From Candidatus Delongbacteria bacterium (GTDB taxonomy: Bacteria > UBA4055): a stretch of DNA of 64,000 nt. The position numbers and the translations under genes are program-made. The notes under the pieces were generated by a model. The model did not search any database, was not told the DNA's origin, and was given only the letters and a program-made list of their open reading frames with translations. This document shows positions 53,894 through 63,700 of the stretch, piece after piece; within the stretch, counting starts at the first letter, position 1; each line of letters starts with the position of its first letter. The stretch is taken from NCBI GenBank assembly GCA_016937995.1, contig JAFGVM010000057.1, positions 17,526-81,525 of the forward strand, read 5' to 3'.

Positions 53894-55602
53894 AGTCTGT
53901 AAAATTTCTGCTAAAATATTTATTGAAAACGAAAAAGTATATTGGACTCGGTATACTTTTTACTTTATTGATGAGTATTTTCGAGATATTTCCGGGGATG
54001 ATTTACAAAGTAATTGCTGATTCTCTATCAAATTTAAGTACGAATTCAAAATTTCTAAATATCAAGATACCGGTGAAAATACTTGATATGAAGTATGAAA
54101 CTTACAAGTTCAATATAAAAGACAGCGACCAGATATTTAATGTTTTCCTATTGATCTGTGCTTCTTTTTTAACGATCTATATTTTAAGTGGATTATTCAG
54201 ATACTTCAGAGATATTTATTTCAATTTTGCTGTTCAGAGGATACTCAAGGATATAAAAGATGTTATTTGCAGGAAGATACTTAATCTGCCTTTCCCTCAT
54301 TTCAATAAAAATAAGACCGGTGACCTGATGTCAAGGATCACGTATGATGTTACGATATTACATAACATAATTGATGTATTCATAGAGCTTTCTAGGTCAA
54401 TGATAGCTCTTTTGATATTTCTTCCGATACTTTTCTATATAGATTGGAAGATATCTTTCTTTGCAATACTTTTTTTTCCTGTATCTCTTTATCTGGTGAA
54501 ATATTTATCCAGAAAGATGAAAAAGCTGAGTAAAGGTATCTCTGATACAACTGCGGACTATACTGAATTTATCAAAGATAAGGTTGAGCGTATTCAGTCA
54601 ATTAAAATCGCAGGAGAAGAATCGAACGAACTAGATGATTTTAAATCTCTGACAAAGAGGAATTATGATCTTGCGGTTAGAAATATAAAGATAAAATTCT
54701 TCCTTAAACCTTCGAATGAAATAATCGGTATATTTGGTATCGTTATCATTGCAATTTATTTCTGCTATTTGTTGATAAATAAAGAAATGGGTGCCGGTAA
54801 TATTGTACTTTATCTATCGATCCTGAAATCAGCCTATAAACCGTTTAAAAAAGCAGCTGAATCATTTGGAGACTTACACTTCTCTTTAGCCGGAGCTGAT
54901 AAAATAACAACTCTTTTGGACAATGACGAAGAAAGCGCAGCGGATCTTGAACCAATATCGTCGATCGATTCCATAATCTGCAACAACGTTTGTTATAAAA
55001 TTGAGGATAAAGTAATACTTAAAGATATTTCTCTGAAGTTAATAAAAGGTTCAAAAGTAGGAGTGACAGGCATCTCAGGAAGCGGAAAGACCAGTTTTGT
55101 AAATCTTCTTCCACGGTTGAATATCCTTACTGATGGTGAGATATTATTCAATGAAAAATCTCTGAACGATTTGGATATTTCAAGTGTCAGAAGCAGGATA
55201 TCTTTTGTAAATAACGGCTTTACTCCGATCAACGGTTCTATCTTCGACAATCTTACTTACGGTATCCCTGAACCTGAAAAAGCAATGAAAGAATTTACTT
55301 CAAATTTCGATATGAAGACATTTTTAAATATAGCTGATTACGAACCTGAAATTGTGATCGGCAAGACCGGTATGAATTTATCAACAGGTCAGCTGCAGAA
55401 GATCGCGTTGATAAATGCAGTTCTCAGAAAACCTGAACTTTTTATCATCGATGAAGGATTTGATCTTTTGAGCAGTGACGATATCGAACAATTTTTATCA
55501 CTGGTCATGGAAGATTCAATTTTATTAGTAGTTTCAAGGCAGAAATTTATCCTTGATAGGATGGATAAGGTCTATAAAATGGTCGAAGGTACAATTCAAT
55601 AA
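53890..55602 (+). CDS. ABC exporter half-transporter with altered ATPase motifs
   Basis: 570 residues: six membrane helices (residues 1-310) then a nucleotide-binding domain. Walker A GISGSGKTS is present, but the Q-loop reads FVNNGFTPINGSI (Asn for Gln), the signature is LSTGQ, Walker B is LFIIDEGFDLL, and the H-loop is LLVVSRQKF (no His). The P-loop and Walker B Glu are kept, so it may bind ATP but hydrolyse poorly. Membrane part is of the ABCB/MsbA type. Start overlaps the previous gene by four bases. Confidence 0.82.
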   Translation: MKSVKFLLKYLLKTKKYIGLGILFTLLMSIFEIFPGMIYKVIADSLSNLSTNSKFLNIKIPVKILDMKYETYKFNIKDSDQIFNVFLLICASFLTIYILSGLFRYFRDIYFNFAVQRILKDIKDVICRKILNLPFPHFNKNKTGDLMSRITYDVTILHNIIDVFIELSRSMIALLIFLPILFYIDWKISFFAILFFPVSLYLVKYLSRKMKKLSKGISDTTADYTEFIKDKVERIQSIKIAGEESNELDDFKSLTKRNYDLAVRNIKIKFFLKPSNEIIGIFGIVIIAIYFCYLLINKEMGAGNIVLYLSILKSAYKPFKKAAESFGDLHFSLAGADKITTLLDNDEESAADLEPISSIDSIICNNVCYKIEDKVILKDISLKLIKGSKVGVTGISGSGKTSFVNLLPRLNILTDGEILFNEKSLNDLDISSVRSRISFVNNGFTPINGSIFDNLTYGIPEPEKAMKEFTSNFDMKTFLNIADYEPEIVIGKTGMNLSTGQLQKIALINAVLRKPELFIIDEGFDLLSSDDIEQFLSLVMEDSILLVVSRQKFILDRMDKVYKMVEGTIQ

Positions 55603-55733
55603 TTAATAGCCAATATTCTAGTTGCTGTAGGAGATGCCCCTATAACTTCCATATGTGTATAATATTTTTCTTTTGTCTAAATCATTTTATTTTAGCATAT
55701 TATATCCTGTATTACAATTAAAAGGAGTAAACT

Positions 55734-56948
55734 ATGAAGCTAAAAATGATATTTATTTTGATAACAATGTTACTTATATCTTCCTGTGTAACAGTAAAGC
55801 ATGTTTCACCAATGGAAAGGGATAAGGATAAACTTGAAGAATCACCTGTTGAAGAAGTGAAGGTCGAAGAGCAGAATCTTACCACCGGAAACAAGATCAG
55901 TCAGTATTCTCATGATCATAATATAACGGAAGTGGAAGCTCAGGGGATCGGAGTTGACAGAGAATCTGCGATCAAAGATGCTCAGAGAAATGCAATTACA
56001 ACTGCAATCGGTACATACCTTGTATCAGAGCAGGAAATGCAGAATTATATGACCGTTAAAGATGATATCCTTTCAAAGAGTGAAGGTTTTGTGAAAGCTT
56101 ATGATGTTATCGATCAGATGAGAGAAGCTGACGGGAGCTGGACTGTGACTATAAAAGCAGCTGTCACAAAAGATATCGTGATGAGCGATCTTGAGTCGTT
56201 GGGAATCCTTTTAGCACAGCTTGACAATCCATCTCTGGTTGTTTTCTACGCTCCAAAAGGAGTAAATTACGACAAAAGATATACTGAGCAGGCAATAAAT
56301 AATATTAATCAGTATTTTACTATCAACAGATACGATGTTTACGATCTTGAGCAATTGAATAAAATGATCGAAGATGACATTGCATTAAAAGAGATCGGTC
56401 TTGATGAAAATGTTACAATGGCTGAACTTCTGTCAAAGAAATTGAAAGCTGATATCTATGTTACAGTAGCAATAATGCTTGAAGACCTTGGGAACGGTAA
56501 AAAGAAAGCTAAAGCCACAGCTAAAATATTCAATTCTTCCACAGCTAAGCTTCTAGGTGTTCAGAACGGTTACAGTGATGAGATATGGGGGAATAATACA
56601 GCTTACGATGCAAATATAGACCAGGCTATCAAGAAACTTATGCCGATGATAATGAATCAGGTTAAAGGTTACTGGGTAGAACAGCTTGATAAGGGAAAGC
56701 AGTATATTCTAATGTTCAGTGATCTTCCTCAGGGAAGAGAGTACAAAAAGGCTCTATTCGATATCTTAGATACAACTGCAAGAGAAGTGAAGAAAGTTTC
56801 TTACGAAGAATATGTTATCTGGATCAGAAAGAATATTGATGAATATATCGATTCTATCGGTGATGCAATTCAAAAGCAGATATATGATGGTAAGGAATTC
56901 GATTATGAGAATAGGGGTGAGCGGATAAATATTTATTTGACGAAATAA
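55734..56948 (+). CDS. FlgT-N/LPP20-like lipoprotein, second paralog
   Basis: 404 residues. Lipobox LLISSC, then an acidic 30-residue linker absent from the paralog. From SQYSHDHN to the end it aligns almost without gaps to the product of 48441, with long identical stretches (EMQNYMTVKD; NGKKKAKATAKIFN; LLGVQNGYSDEI). The copies share the LPP20/FlgT-N-like start; one is soluble-periplasmic by prediction, the other lipid-anchored. AAAAGGAG precedes the ATG. Function unknown. Confidence 0.75.
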   Translation: MKLKMIFILITMLLISSCVTVKHVSPMERDKDKLEESPVEEVKVEEQNLTTGNKISQYSHDHNITEVEAQGIGVDRESAIKDAQRNAITTAIGTYLVSEQEMQNYMTVKDDILSKSEGFVKAYDVIDQMREADGSWTVTIKAAVTKDIVMSDLESLGILLAQLDNPSLVVFYAPKGVNYDKRYTEQAINNINQYFTINRYDVYDLEQLNKMIEDDIALKEIGLDENVTMAELLSKKLKADIYVTVAIMLEDLGNGKKKAKATAKIFNSSTAKLLGVQNGYSDEIWGNNTAYDANIDQAIKKLMPMIMNQVKGYWVEQLDKGKQYILMFSDLPQGREYKKALFDILDTTAREVKKVSYEEYVIWIRKNIDEYIDSIGDAIQKQIYDGKEFDYENRGERINIYLTK

Positions 56949-56954
56949 ATATTT

Positions 56955-57030
56955 ATCAATATCCAATATTCAACACGGAATATCCAAATACGAATACCCC
57001 TGGATTCCCGGATCTAGTCCGAGAATGACA
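56955..57030. repeat. CAACACGGAAT repeat and degenerate palindrome
   Basis: TCAACACGGAATATCCAAAT near 56970 with AATATCCAATATTC before it, followed by a GGATTCCCGGATCT/AGTCCGAGAATGACA palindrome (57002-57030). Related to copies at 10552, 41149 and 44219. Confidence 0.7.
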
Positions 57031-57039
57031 GATGATGCG

Positions 57040-57069
57040 AAAAAAAAGAGACGTTGCAGTGCAACGTCT
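57040..57069 (-). terminator. Helicase terminator
   Basis: Minus strand: AGACGTTGCA/TGCAACGTCT stem then TTTTTTTT, directly beside the stop codon. Confidence 0.85.
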
Positions 57070-59046
57070 TTACTTTTTTGCATATTTTTCTTTGATCTTA
57101 TCCATCATTTCCTGAATCTTGTTCTTTGCATTCTCAACATTTTTTTCACCTGCCTGAGAATGAGGGTAAAGAAAAAGTTCTTCAGGAATCTCTTTTAAAA
57201 ATCTTGACGGTTCAGATTTGACTTCCTGTCCGTACTGCATTCTTGATGCTGCCGACGTGATATACAATTTCCTCTTAGCTCTTGTTACACCAACATAACA
57301 TAGTCTTCTCTCTTCCTCCTCATTATTCTCTTCGAGAGATCTTTTATGAGGTAAAATACCTTCCTCGAACCCACAGATGAAAACGTTCTCGAACTCAAGT
57401 CCTTTTGAACTGTGAAGAGTCAGAACAAGAACCTGATTACCATGGTTCGTGTCATCTGATTCCTGAAGAAGAGAAACTTTCTCCAGAAATCCATTTATTG
57501 AAGGGTTCTTAACTTCTTTTTCATATCGCTTAACAGAGTTGATCAATTCCTCAACGTTAGCAACTCTTGAGATGGATGCTTTAGTCTTCTCTTTGTTCAG
57601 ATATTCAAAGTAATCAACATCGTATATGATCGATAGTAATGTGTCTGAGACTGAATGATCCTTGGAGTATTCTATATTCTTAACGATAATATCAAGAAAT
57701 TGAGAAATGTTAAAATGTTTTGTAGAAGCAATTGTATCGATCTTCTTGTAAGATCTTAATGCTGTATAGAAATTGATATTCTCCTGTTCAGCATAATTTG
57801 AGATCTTGAAAACAGTATCTTCTCCGATACCTCTTTTGGGAGTATTAATGATCCTGAGAGTGGAAACTTCATCTGACGGATTGGCAATAACAGCAAGATA
57901 TGCCAGAATATCCTTGATCTCTTTTCTGTCATAGAATTTATAATCTCCGACAATCTTGTAAGGAATATTATTCTCTCTGAAAACCTCCTCAATGTTCCTG
58001 CTGAGGTAGTTCGTTCTCATAAGTACAGCGTAATCGAAGAAATTCTTATTGTTATCATCTTTGATTCTCTCAGCTATAAGTTTAGACTCATGTATAGCAT
58101 CAGTACCCTGAAAATATTCAAGTGGAACATTCACCTGGTGATAAGCTTTAACATTTTTGATCTTTCTTTCCTTATTATTTCCGATAATACTGTCTGCAGC
58201 TTTTAGGATCGTTGAAGTACATCTGTAATTCACATCAAGTACAATGGTCTTACAACCTTTCCAATTTTTCTCAAAGTCCAGAATATTCCTGAAATCTGCA
58301 CCCCGGAATGCATAGATAGACTGATCATCATCACCTACTACGAATAAGTTACCGTGACTTCCGGCAAGATGGTTGATTATTGAATTCTGAATTGGATTTG
58401 TATCCTGAAACTCATCCACCATGATATATTTAAAAGTTCTCTGGTATTTTTCCCTCACTTCAGGGAACCGGGTAAGTAATTCAAGCATTACCAATAAAAG
58501 ATCATCAAAATCGAAGGCATTATTTACCTTAAGTATCCTCTTATATTCAGGAAGTATTCTCACTGCAAGTGTTGATATAGGATCGACTGTGGGTATAGTG
58601 GAGAAATTTGTATAAGTGTTTTTTATTCCGGATAATTTATAGTGTACCATCTTAGGATCGAACATATCAGTACTTATGTTCAAATTATGCATGGCTTTTT
58701 TTATCACAGAATGCTGAGCAGCAGAATCGTAGATGGTGAAATTTTTCTGATAACCCAGTATTTCAACATTTTCTCTGATTATTTTTACACCAAGTGCATG
58801 AAAAGTACTGCAGGTAATTTCATTAAAATCTTTTACAGAACCTTTCAATCTCTCTGTCATTTCCTCTGCTGCTTTATTTGTAAATGTCACTGCCAATATG
58901 TTTTTTGGATCGACCCTGTGTTTATTTACGAGGTTCTTTATTCTTCCGATGATAACTCGTGTTTTGCCACTACCGGCTCCTGCAAGCACTAAACATGGTC
59001 CATTCAGGTGATTAATAGCCATTTTCTGACTGTCGTTAAAATCCAT
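57070..59046 (-). CDS. pcrA: UvrD/PcrA-type DNA helicase
   Basis: 658 residues, superfamily 1A. AGAGSGKTRVIIGRI (Walker A), FTNKAAEEMTER, YIMVDEFQDTNPIQ (Walker B), VGDDDQSIYAFRGADFRNI, NYRCTSTI, GRK-less TLHSSKGLEFENVFI and VTRAKRKLYIT are all present in order. It unwinds DNA 3'-5' in repair and replication. The choice between PcrA, UvrD and Rep cannot be fixed. AAAAGGATGC precedes the ATG. Confidence 0.95.
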   Translation of the reverse strand: MDFNDSQKMAINHLNGPCLVLAGAGSGKTRVIIGRIKNLVNKHRVDPKNILAVTFTNKAAEEMTERLKGSVKDFNEITCSTFHALGVKIIRENVEILGYQKNFTIYDSAAQHSVIKKAMHNLNISTDMFDPKMVHYKLSGIKNTYTNFSTIPTVDPISTLAVRILPEYKRILKVNNAFDFDDLLLVMLELLTRFPEVREKYQRTFKYIMVDEFQDTNPIQNSIINHLAGSHGNLFVVGDDDQSIYAFRGADFRNILDFEKNWKGCKTIVLDVNYRCTSTILKAADSIIGNNKERKIKNVKAYHQVNVPLEYFQGTDAIHESKLIAERIKDDNNKNFFDYAVLMRTNYLSRNIEEVFRENNIPYKIVGDYKFYDRKEIKDILAYLAVIANPSDEVSTLRIINTPKRGIGEDTVFKISNYAEQENINFYTALRSYKKIDTIASTKHFNISQFLDIIVKNIEYSKDHSVSDTLLSIIYDVDYFEYLNKEKTKASISRVANVEELINSVKRYEKEVKNPSINGFLEKVSLLQESDDTNHGNQVLVLTLHSSKGLEFENVFICGFEEGILPHKRSLEENNEEEERRLCYVGVTRAKRKLYITSAASRMQYGQEVKSEPSRFLKEIPEELFLYPHSQAGEKNVENAKNKIQEMMDKIKEKYAKK

Positions 59047-59185
59047 TCAGCATCCTTTTCTGTTGAGAGATTAAATTTAAGTTATAAGGATAATATCAAC
59101 AAATAAAAACTTATAAATAATTTCAATATTGAGAATGTAGATATTTTAGCAGAATTCAGTTCTTAAATTTTTCTTTATTTTTTTG

Positions 59186-59215
59186 TTGACATTGATTAGG
59201 TAAGTAAGATATATT
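59186..59215 (+). promoter_or_regulatory. Promoter of the UPF0158 gene
   Basis: TTGACA, 18 bases, TATATT. The transcript leader holds a small CCGG-GTGAGAA-CCGG hairpin (59268-59282). Confidence 0.7.
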
Positions 59216-59310
59216 CGTCAAAATATAATGGGCGTAAAAAAATTGTTGTTCATTTATTAAAATGACCGGGTGAGAACCGGAAAAATGGTAAACTTATTAG
59301 AGGATACAAA

Positions 59311-59847
59311 ATGGTTGATTTTTATATCGATGAAATTATTCGGGTTATGCATGAGAAAGCTGAGGATATGACGTATTATCTGCACAAAGAAACAGGTGAC
59401 ATTATATATATAGATGAAAACATCGCATCAGGGGTTGAAAAGGAGTATGATCAAACAACAACAGTCATTGAAGAATGGAGTTCAGATGTTGAGGATGATG
59501 ATATGTACCACGAAAAAATTTACTCACCTACTGATGAACTTGATGAGAAGGAATTAATCAAGAGAGTAAGATTTACCAAGCAGGACGATTATGAACCTAT
59601 TCCTACGGTTACAACAAGCGAAATGAAAAAGATCGTGGAAGAATATCTTGAGACTCAAACTGATTATGATGAAGATCTGAAAATGGCGATAATGACATCT
59701 ATAAAAAATATTCCATCTTTTGAAGAAATAGAAGAAACGTTACTAAAACATATTTCAGACAAAGAAAAGTGGAACAATTTTTATCAGGAAACCATTAAGA
59801 ACAGAGTTGTGAGCTGGTTGAAAGGATTAGGTTTCGAAGTTATGTAA
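59311..59847 (+). CDS. UPF0158-family protein
   Basis: 178 residues, acidic. YYLHKETGDIIYID at the start, EPIPTVTTSEMKKIVEEYLETQ in the middle and WNNFYQETIKNRVVSWLKGLGFE at the end are the usual order of UPF0158 (PF03682), a family of unknown function. Monocistronic; its 3' end carries the repeat element B and a strong terminator. Confidence 0.82.
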   Translation: MVDFYIDEIIRVMHEKAEDMTYYLHKETGDIIYIDENIASGVEKEYDQTTTVIEEWSSDVEDDDMYHEKIYSPTDELDEKELIKRVRFTKQDDYEPIPTVTTSEMKKIVEEYLETQTDYDEDLKMAIMTSIKNIPSFEEIEETLLKHISDKEKWNNFYQETIKNRVVSWLKGLGFEVM

Positions 59848-59849
59848 TA

Positions 59850-59966
59850 ATTTGTTGAACTTTGAACTTCTACACAAGATCGGTTTTCTCTCGAAGTAAC
59901 TTAGTGTTCCTAAGCTCTTTCTTGATAAAGTCCGATTTTCCTTGAATATTTTTGTTTATTAGCATT
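59850..59966 (+). repeat. 3'-UTR repeat element, copy B
   Basis: Same order as copy A: TTTGAACTTCTACACAAGAT, CGAAGTAACTTAGTGTTC with CTTAG/CTAAG hairpin, TCTTTCTTGAT, TTTTCCTTGAA. Lies between a stop codon and a terminator, as copy A does. Confidence 0.72.
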
Positions 59967-59994
59967 TTTTAAATAGATATTAAATAGTGAATAT

Positions 59995-60020
59995 AAAAGG
60001 GAGTGGTCCCTTTTTTTTTT
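59995..60020 (+). terminator. Terminator of the UPF0158 gene
   Basis: AAAAGGGA-GTGG-TCCCTTTT, then a long run of T. Confidence 0.92.
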
Positions 60021-60075
60021 TAAAATCAAAAAGTTATTTATTGCTCTATTTAAACCGATATTGTAAATTCTATAC

Positions 60076-60711
60076 ATGAGATGTAATAATGACATAAATG
60101 AATTTGTTAAGGTAATTGCCAGTCAAGGTCTGGTAATATTACCGACAGACACTATCTATGGGTTTTCCTGTCTTCCGACATCGATCCATGCTATTGATCG
60201 GATTAAAAGTATCAAGAAAAGGTCAGATAAACCATTTATTATCCTTGATACCGATATGAAAAGGATGAGATCATATTTTAAATATGCTTTTGCTGACAAG
60301 GTGGTCAGAGAGATGATAAATGATAAAGTATGGCCGGGCAAAGTGACAGTCATAGCAGAAAAGTGTGCTAAAATAGACTATCCGTTTTTATCAGACATTA
60401 ATACGATAGCTGTAAGATGGCCGGATAACGATCTGATAAATGAATTGAATACGAAACTGAATTCTGGAATCATCAGCACGAGTATTAATAATTCTGGAGA
60501 GAAGGAGATAAATTCTTTATCCGAGATCAAGCATAATTATCACGACAAGGTCGATCATATTTGGGAAGATAATTCAGAATGTAATATACCATCGTTAATA
60601 ATCAGGATAGACAGTGAGTACAAAAAATTAGTGGTTGTAAGAGATCCCGGTACAACTGAATCCAAAGAAATATTGTTTAAACTGGATAATATAATAAATA
60701 GATGCCGATAA
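60076..60711 (+). CDS. tsaC: YrdC/TsaC-family threonylcarbamoyl-AMP synthase
   Basis: 211 residues. It makes threonylcarbamoyl-AMP for the t6A37 tRNA modification. LVILPTDTIYGFSCLP, SIKKRSDKPFIIL (KxR), NDKVWPGKVTVI and GIISTSINNSGE (the S-x-N) match YrdC. The last residues, YKKLVVVRDPGT, are like the family. It overlaps the DnaE-like gene by ten bases, suggesting coupling. Confidence 0.9.
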   Translation: MRCNNDINEFVKVIASQGLVILPTDTIYGFSCLPTSIHAIDRIKSIKKRSDKPFIILDTDMKRMRSYFKYAFADKVVREMINDKVWPGKVTVIAEKCAKIDYPFLSDINTIAVRWPDNDLINELNTKLNSGIISTSINNSGEKEINSLSEIKHNYHDKVDHIWEDNSECNIPSLIIRIDSEYKKLVVVRDPGTTESKEILFKLDNIINRCR

Positions 60712-63700
60712 ATATTTATACTCAATATACAAAACCGGAAGGTTCGATCAAATTTGATGATCTTGTGGCTGAGGCTAAAAAACTGGGTATAGATGCACTG
60801 GCATTGACCGATCATGGTAATTTTTCGGGTATTGAAGAGTTTTATAATGCCGCATTAACGGCAGGGATCAAGCCGATAATAGGAATAGATGTTTTTTGTA
60901 AACTTGAAAATGAACATTTCATCAGATCAATATTCTATATAAAAAATGAAACCGGTTACCGTTCAATACTGGACCTGATAAGCAACTTCAAACTGGCTGA
61001 GGAAGGATTTTACTATTTTTCTGTAGACTATCTTAAAGGTCTTCATGATATAATTATGATGGTAAACCTTTTTAAAACAGATCATCTGTCATCTCTTGTC
61101 AAAATAGATACCGACATTGAAGAGATCCATACACGGTTAAAATATTCTGACCTCAGGATAAAATATTACTTTCAGGTAATAAAAGATGATTCACCCGGAA
61201 ATTCTCTCATAACTTCTAATATTTTAGAATATGCCAAGGATAATGAAATTGAGCTTATTGCTCAGAATCCGGTTTATTATCTTAAAAAGGGTGAAGAAGA
61301 TGTTGCAGAATTTATGTTGAAGATGGGAGGGATCTTGCAGGAAGGTAAAAAAGATAAAAATCAGTATCTGGGAAGCCTGGAAGATCTTGCACATTTTTTT
61401 CCGAAGGGATCAATAGAAAATAAACAGAAGATAATTAAAGAATGCAATTTCCTGATAAGTAAATTGCCGATCAGATATCCTGATTTTGAACTTAAAACAA
61501 AAATTGACTATTCTTTTAACGAAACTTTAAAAGATATGGTCTGGCAGCGTCTTGAGTTCACTAAAAATGAAGAGGACAGGGAGAAATTAAAAGATATAAT
61601 ATTTGCTGAATTAGCTTATATAAGAAAATTTAATATTGCAGATTATATAATTTTTCTAAAGGAGTTTAAGGAAGAGTATAAACAAAAGTTCAATGGTGGA
61701 ATATTTTTCACTGGATTTGTAAGTGATCTTTTCATTGCTCATGCACTTGGACTTACCTGGTCTTCACCACTTTATATCACTCAAGCTTATCACAGATCTA
61801 TGCTGAAAAGTAAAAAATTACATCCTGTAATAAACATTATAATAGCATCAGATAAAAGGGATGAGTTCATTGAATATGTAAGCGGGAAATTCGGGAAGGA
61901 TAAAGTATGTTATTTGAGTGAATATGTCCGCTGGCATTCATTATCTCTGATAAATACACTGGTCAAGGAGTTCAAAGTTGACAATTCCAGTAAGGATGTT
62001 TTTATCAAGCATTTGAGCACTTTGAGCAAATACGGTTCGATAAAAGATATTATGGCGCAGGAGGATGTGAAAAAACTTCTGGTACGTCATCCTGAATATA
62101 AAGATATTTTTGCAAAAGCGGTAAAAACTGACGGGTGCTTTAAAAATTATAGTACTAATTCCAGTCAGATCGTTATAGGGAGTAAACCTATTAAAGAATT
62201 ATTACCAGTAAGTAAGACTTCTAATCTGGAATCAGGCGTTCTAAGATCTTTTTATGATATAAACACAGCAAAGTATTTTGGAGTTTGGAATATTAACATA
62301 GAGTCTCATACATATTTATCAATACTTGCAGAAGCCACTTCTCTGATCGAATCCGATAAGACAAAGATAAATGAACTCGCTAAAAAATTAACTGAGAGAA
62401 TAAAAAATGAGGATACGGATCTGATTCCGTTCTTCTCTTATGATGTGAACCGGGTCAGGTATCTGGATTTTACAAAAAATTATTTATTGAATTTAGCATT
62501 ATATTTTGAAGCGGGAAGGTCAAAACTGGATATTATTTTCAAAGATGAAAAAGAAACTCCTCCTCTGAAGAAATTTGAAAATGACCTTAAGATCACTGGT
62601 GGATATGTAGTTTTCAGAGAGCAATTGTTCTATGTTTGTGAAAAATTATTCCCATCGCAAGAATTTTTAAGTCTTAAGCATGGTATTTACAATAGTTCAA
62701 TTTATAACCAGTTCCAGTTCATACTCGATAGGCATCATGATGATAAGAAGAATGCTCAAAAGATAACCTGGTTAAAGAAAAAGGTTATAAATTCCGTGTT
62801 CTATGCCTCTTTATCCGAAATATCACTGAAGATATTCACTTCTTTAAAAATTCTTGACCTGAAATTATCTAAACCTAAAAAGTTTTATGAGATATTTTTT
62901 GTCAAAGAGGTAGAGAAAGAGGGGAACTGGAGAAAATTATTGATTGATATCCTGCAGATAGGATATAAGATATCAAAATACAATTCGCAGACCATTGTTA
63001 AAAATATTCAACTGGATAAGCAAAATTTAGAATTCAAATTACCTTTGTACACTGTGAAAGGAATTTCCCATAAAGTTTCAGATGTGCTTTATGAATATTT
63101 CAGTTCATCAGGTTTTTTGAATTTCAAGGGTTTTCTGGAGACAATAGATAAAGAAGTGATCAAGCACAATATTGTTAGTTTATTGATCAAAGTAGGTTTC
63201 TTCGATGATTATGATTCAAACCGCAAACAATTATTGCAGATAAATGATATTTACTTCAGGGAATTGAAGAACGAAGCTGTTCAGGATGAATTATTCTCAG
63301 AGGGATATGTGGAGCTTCAGGACGATGAAGTGGACGATTATTCCATTTTTGAGAAGATAGAACTGGAAAAGGAGCTGGTCGGTTTTGCTATCAGTGAACT
63401 GTCTCATACCAAAGAGGAATTTCTAAGTTATATTAAGTTTGAAAATAATATTTTGATCAGCAATATTCTAAAATTCGATGCAGTGAGAAAAGAGATATAT
63501 TTTTTTAAGGATAATCAACCGATCGCTCTGAATTTTAATGATGAGTTTATTTTAGAAGAATCAGCATTTTATAAAGTGTGGTACAGTGAAGAGAACGATA
63601 TTACGCGGTATGAGGTTTTAGAGAATATTTATAAAGATTCTGCTTATGTTCTTTATGTATCTATTCCTTCCACCAATAAGGATATCCTGACCGGATTACT

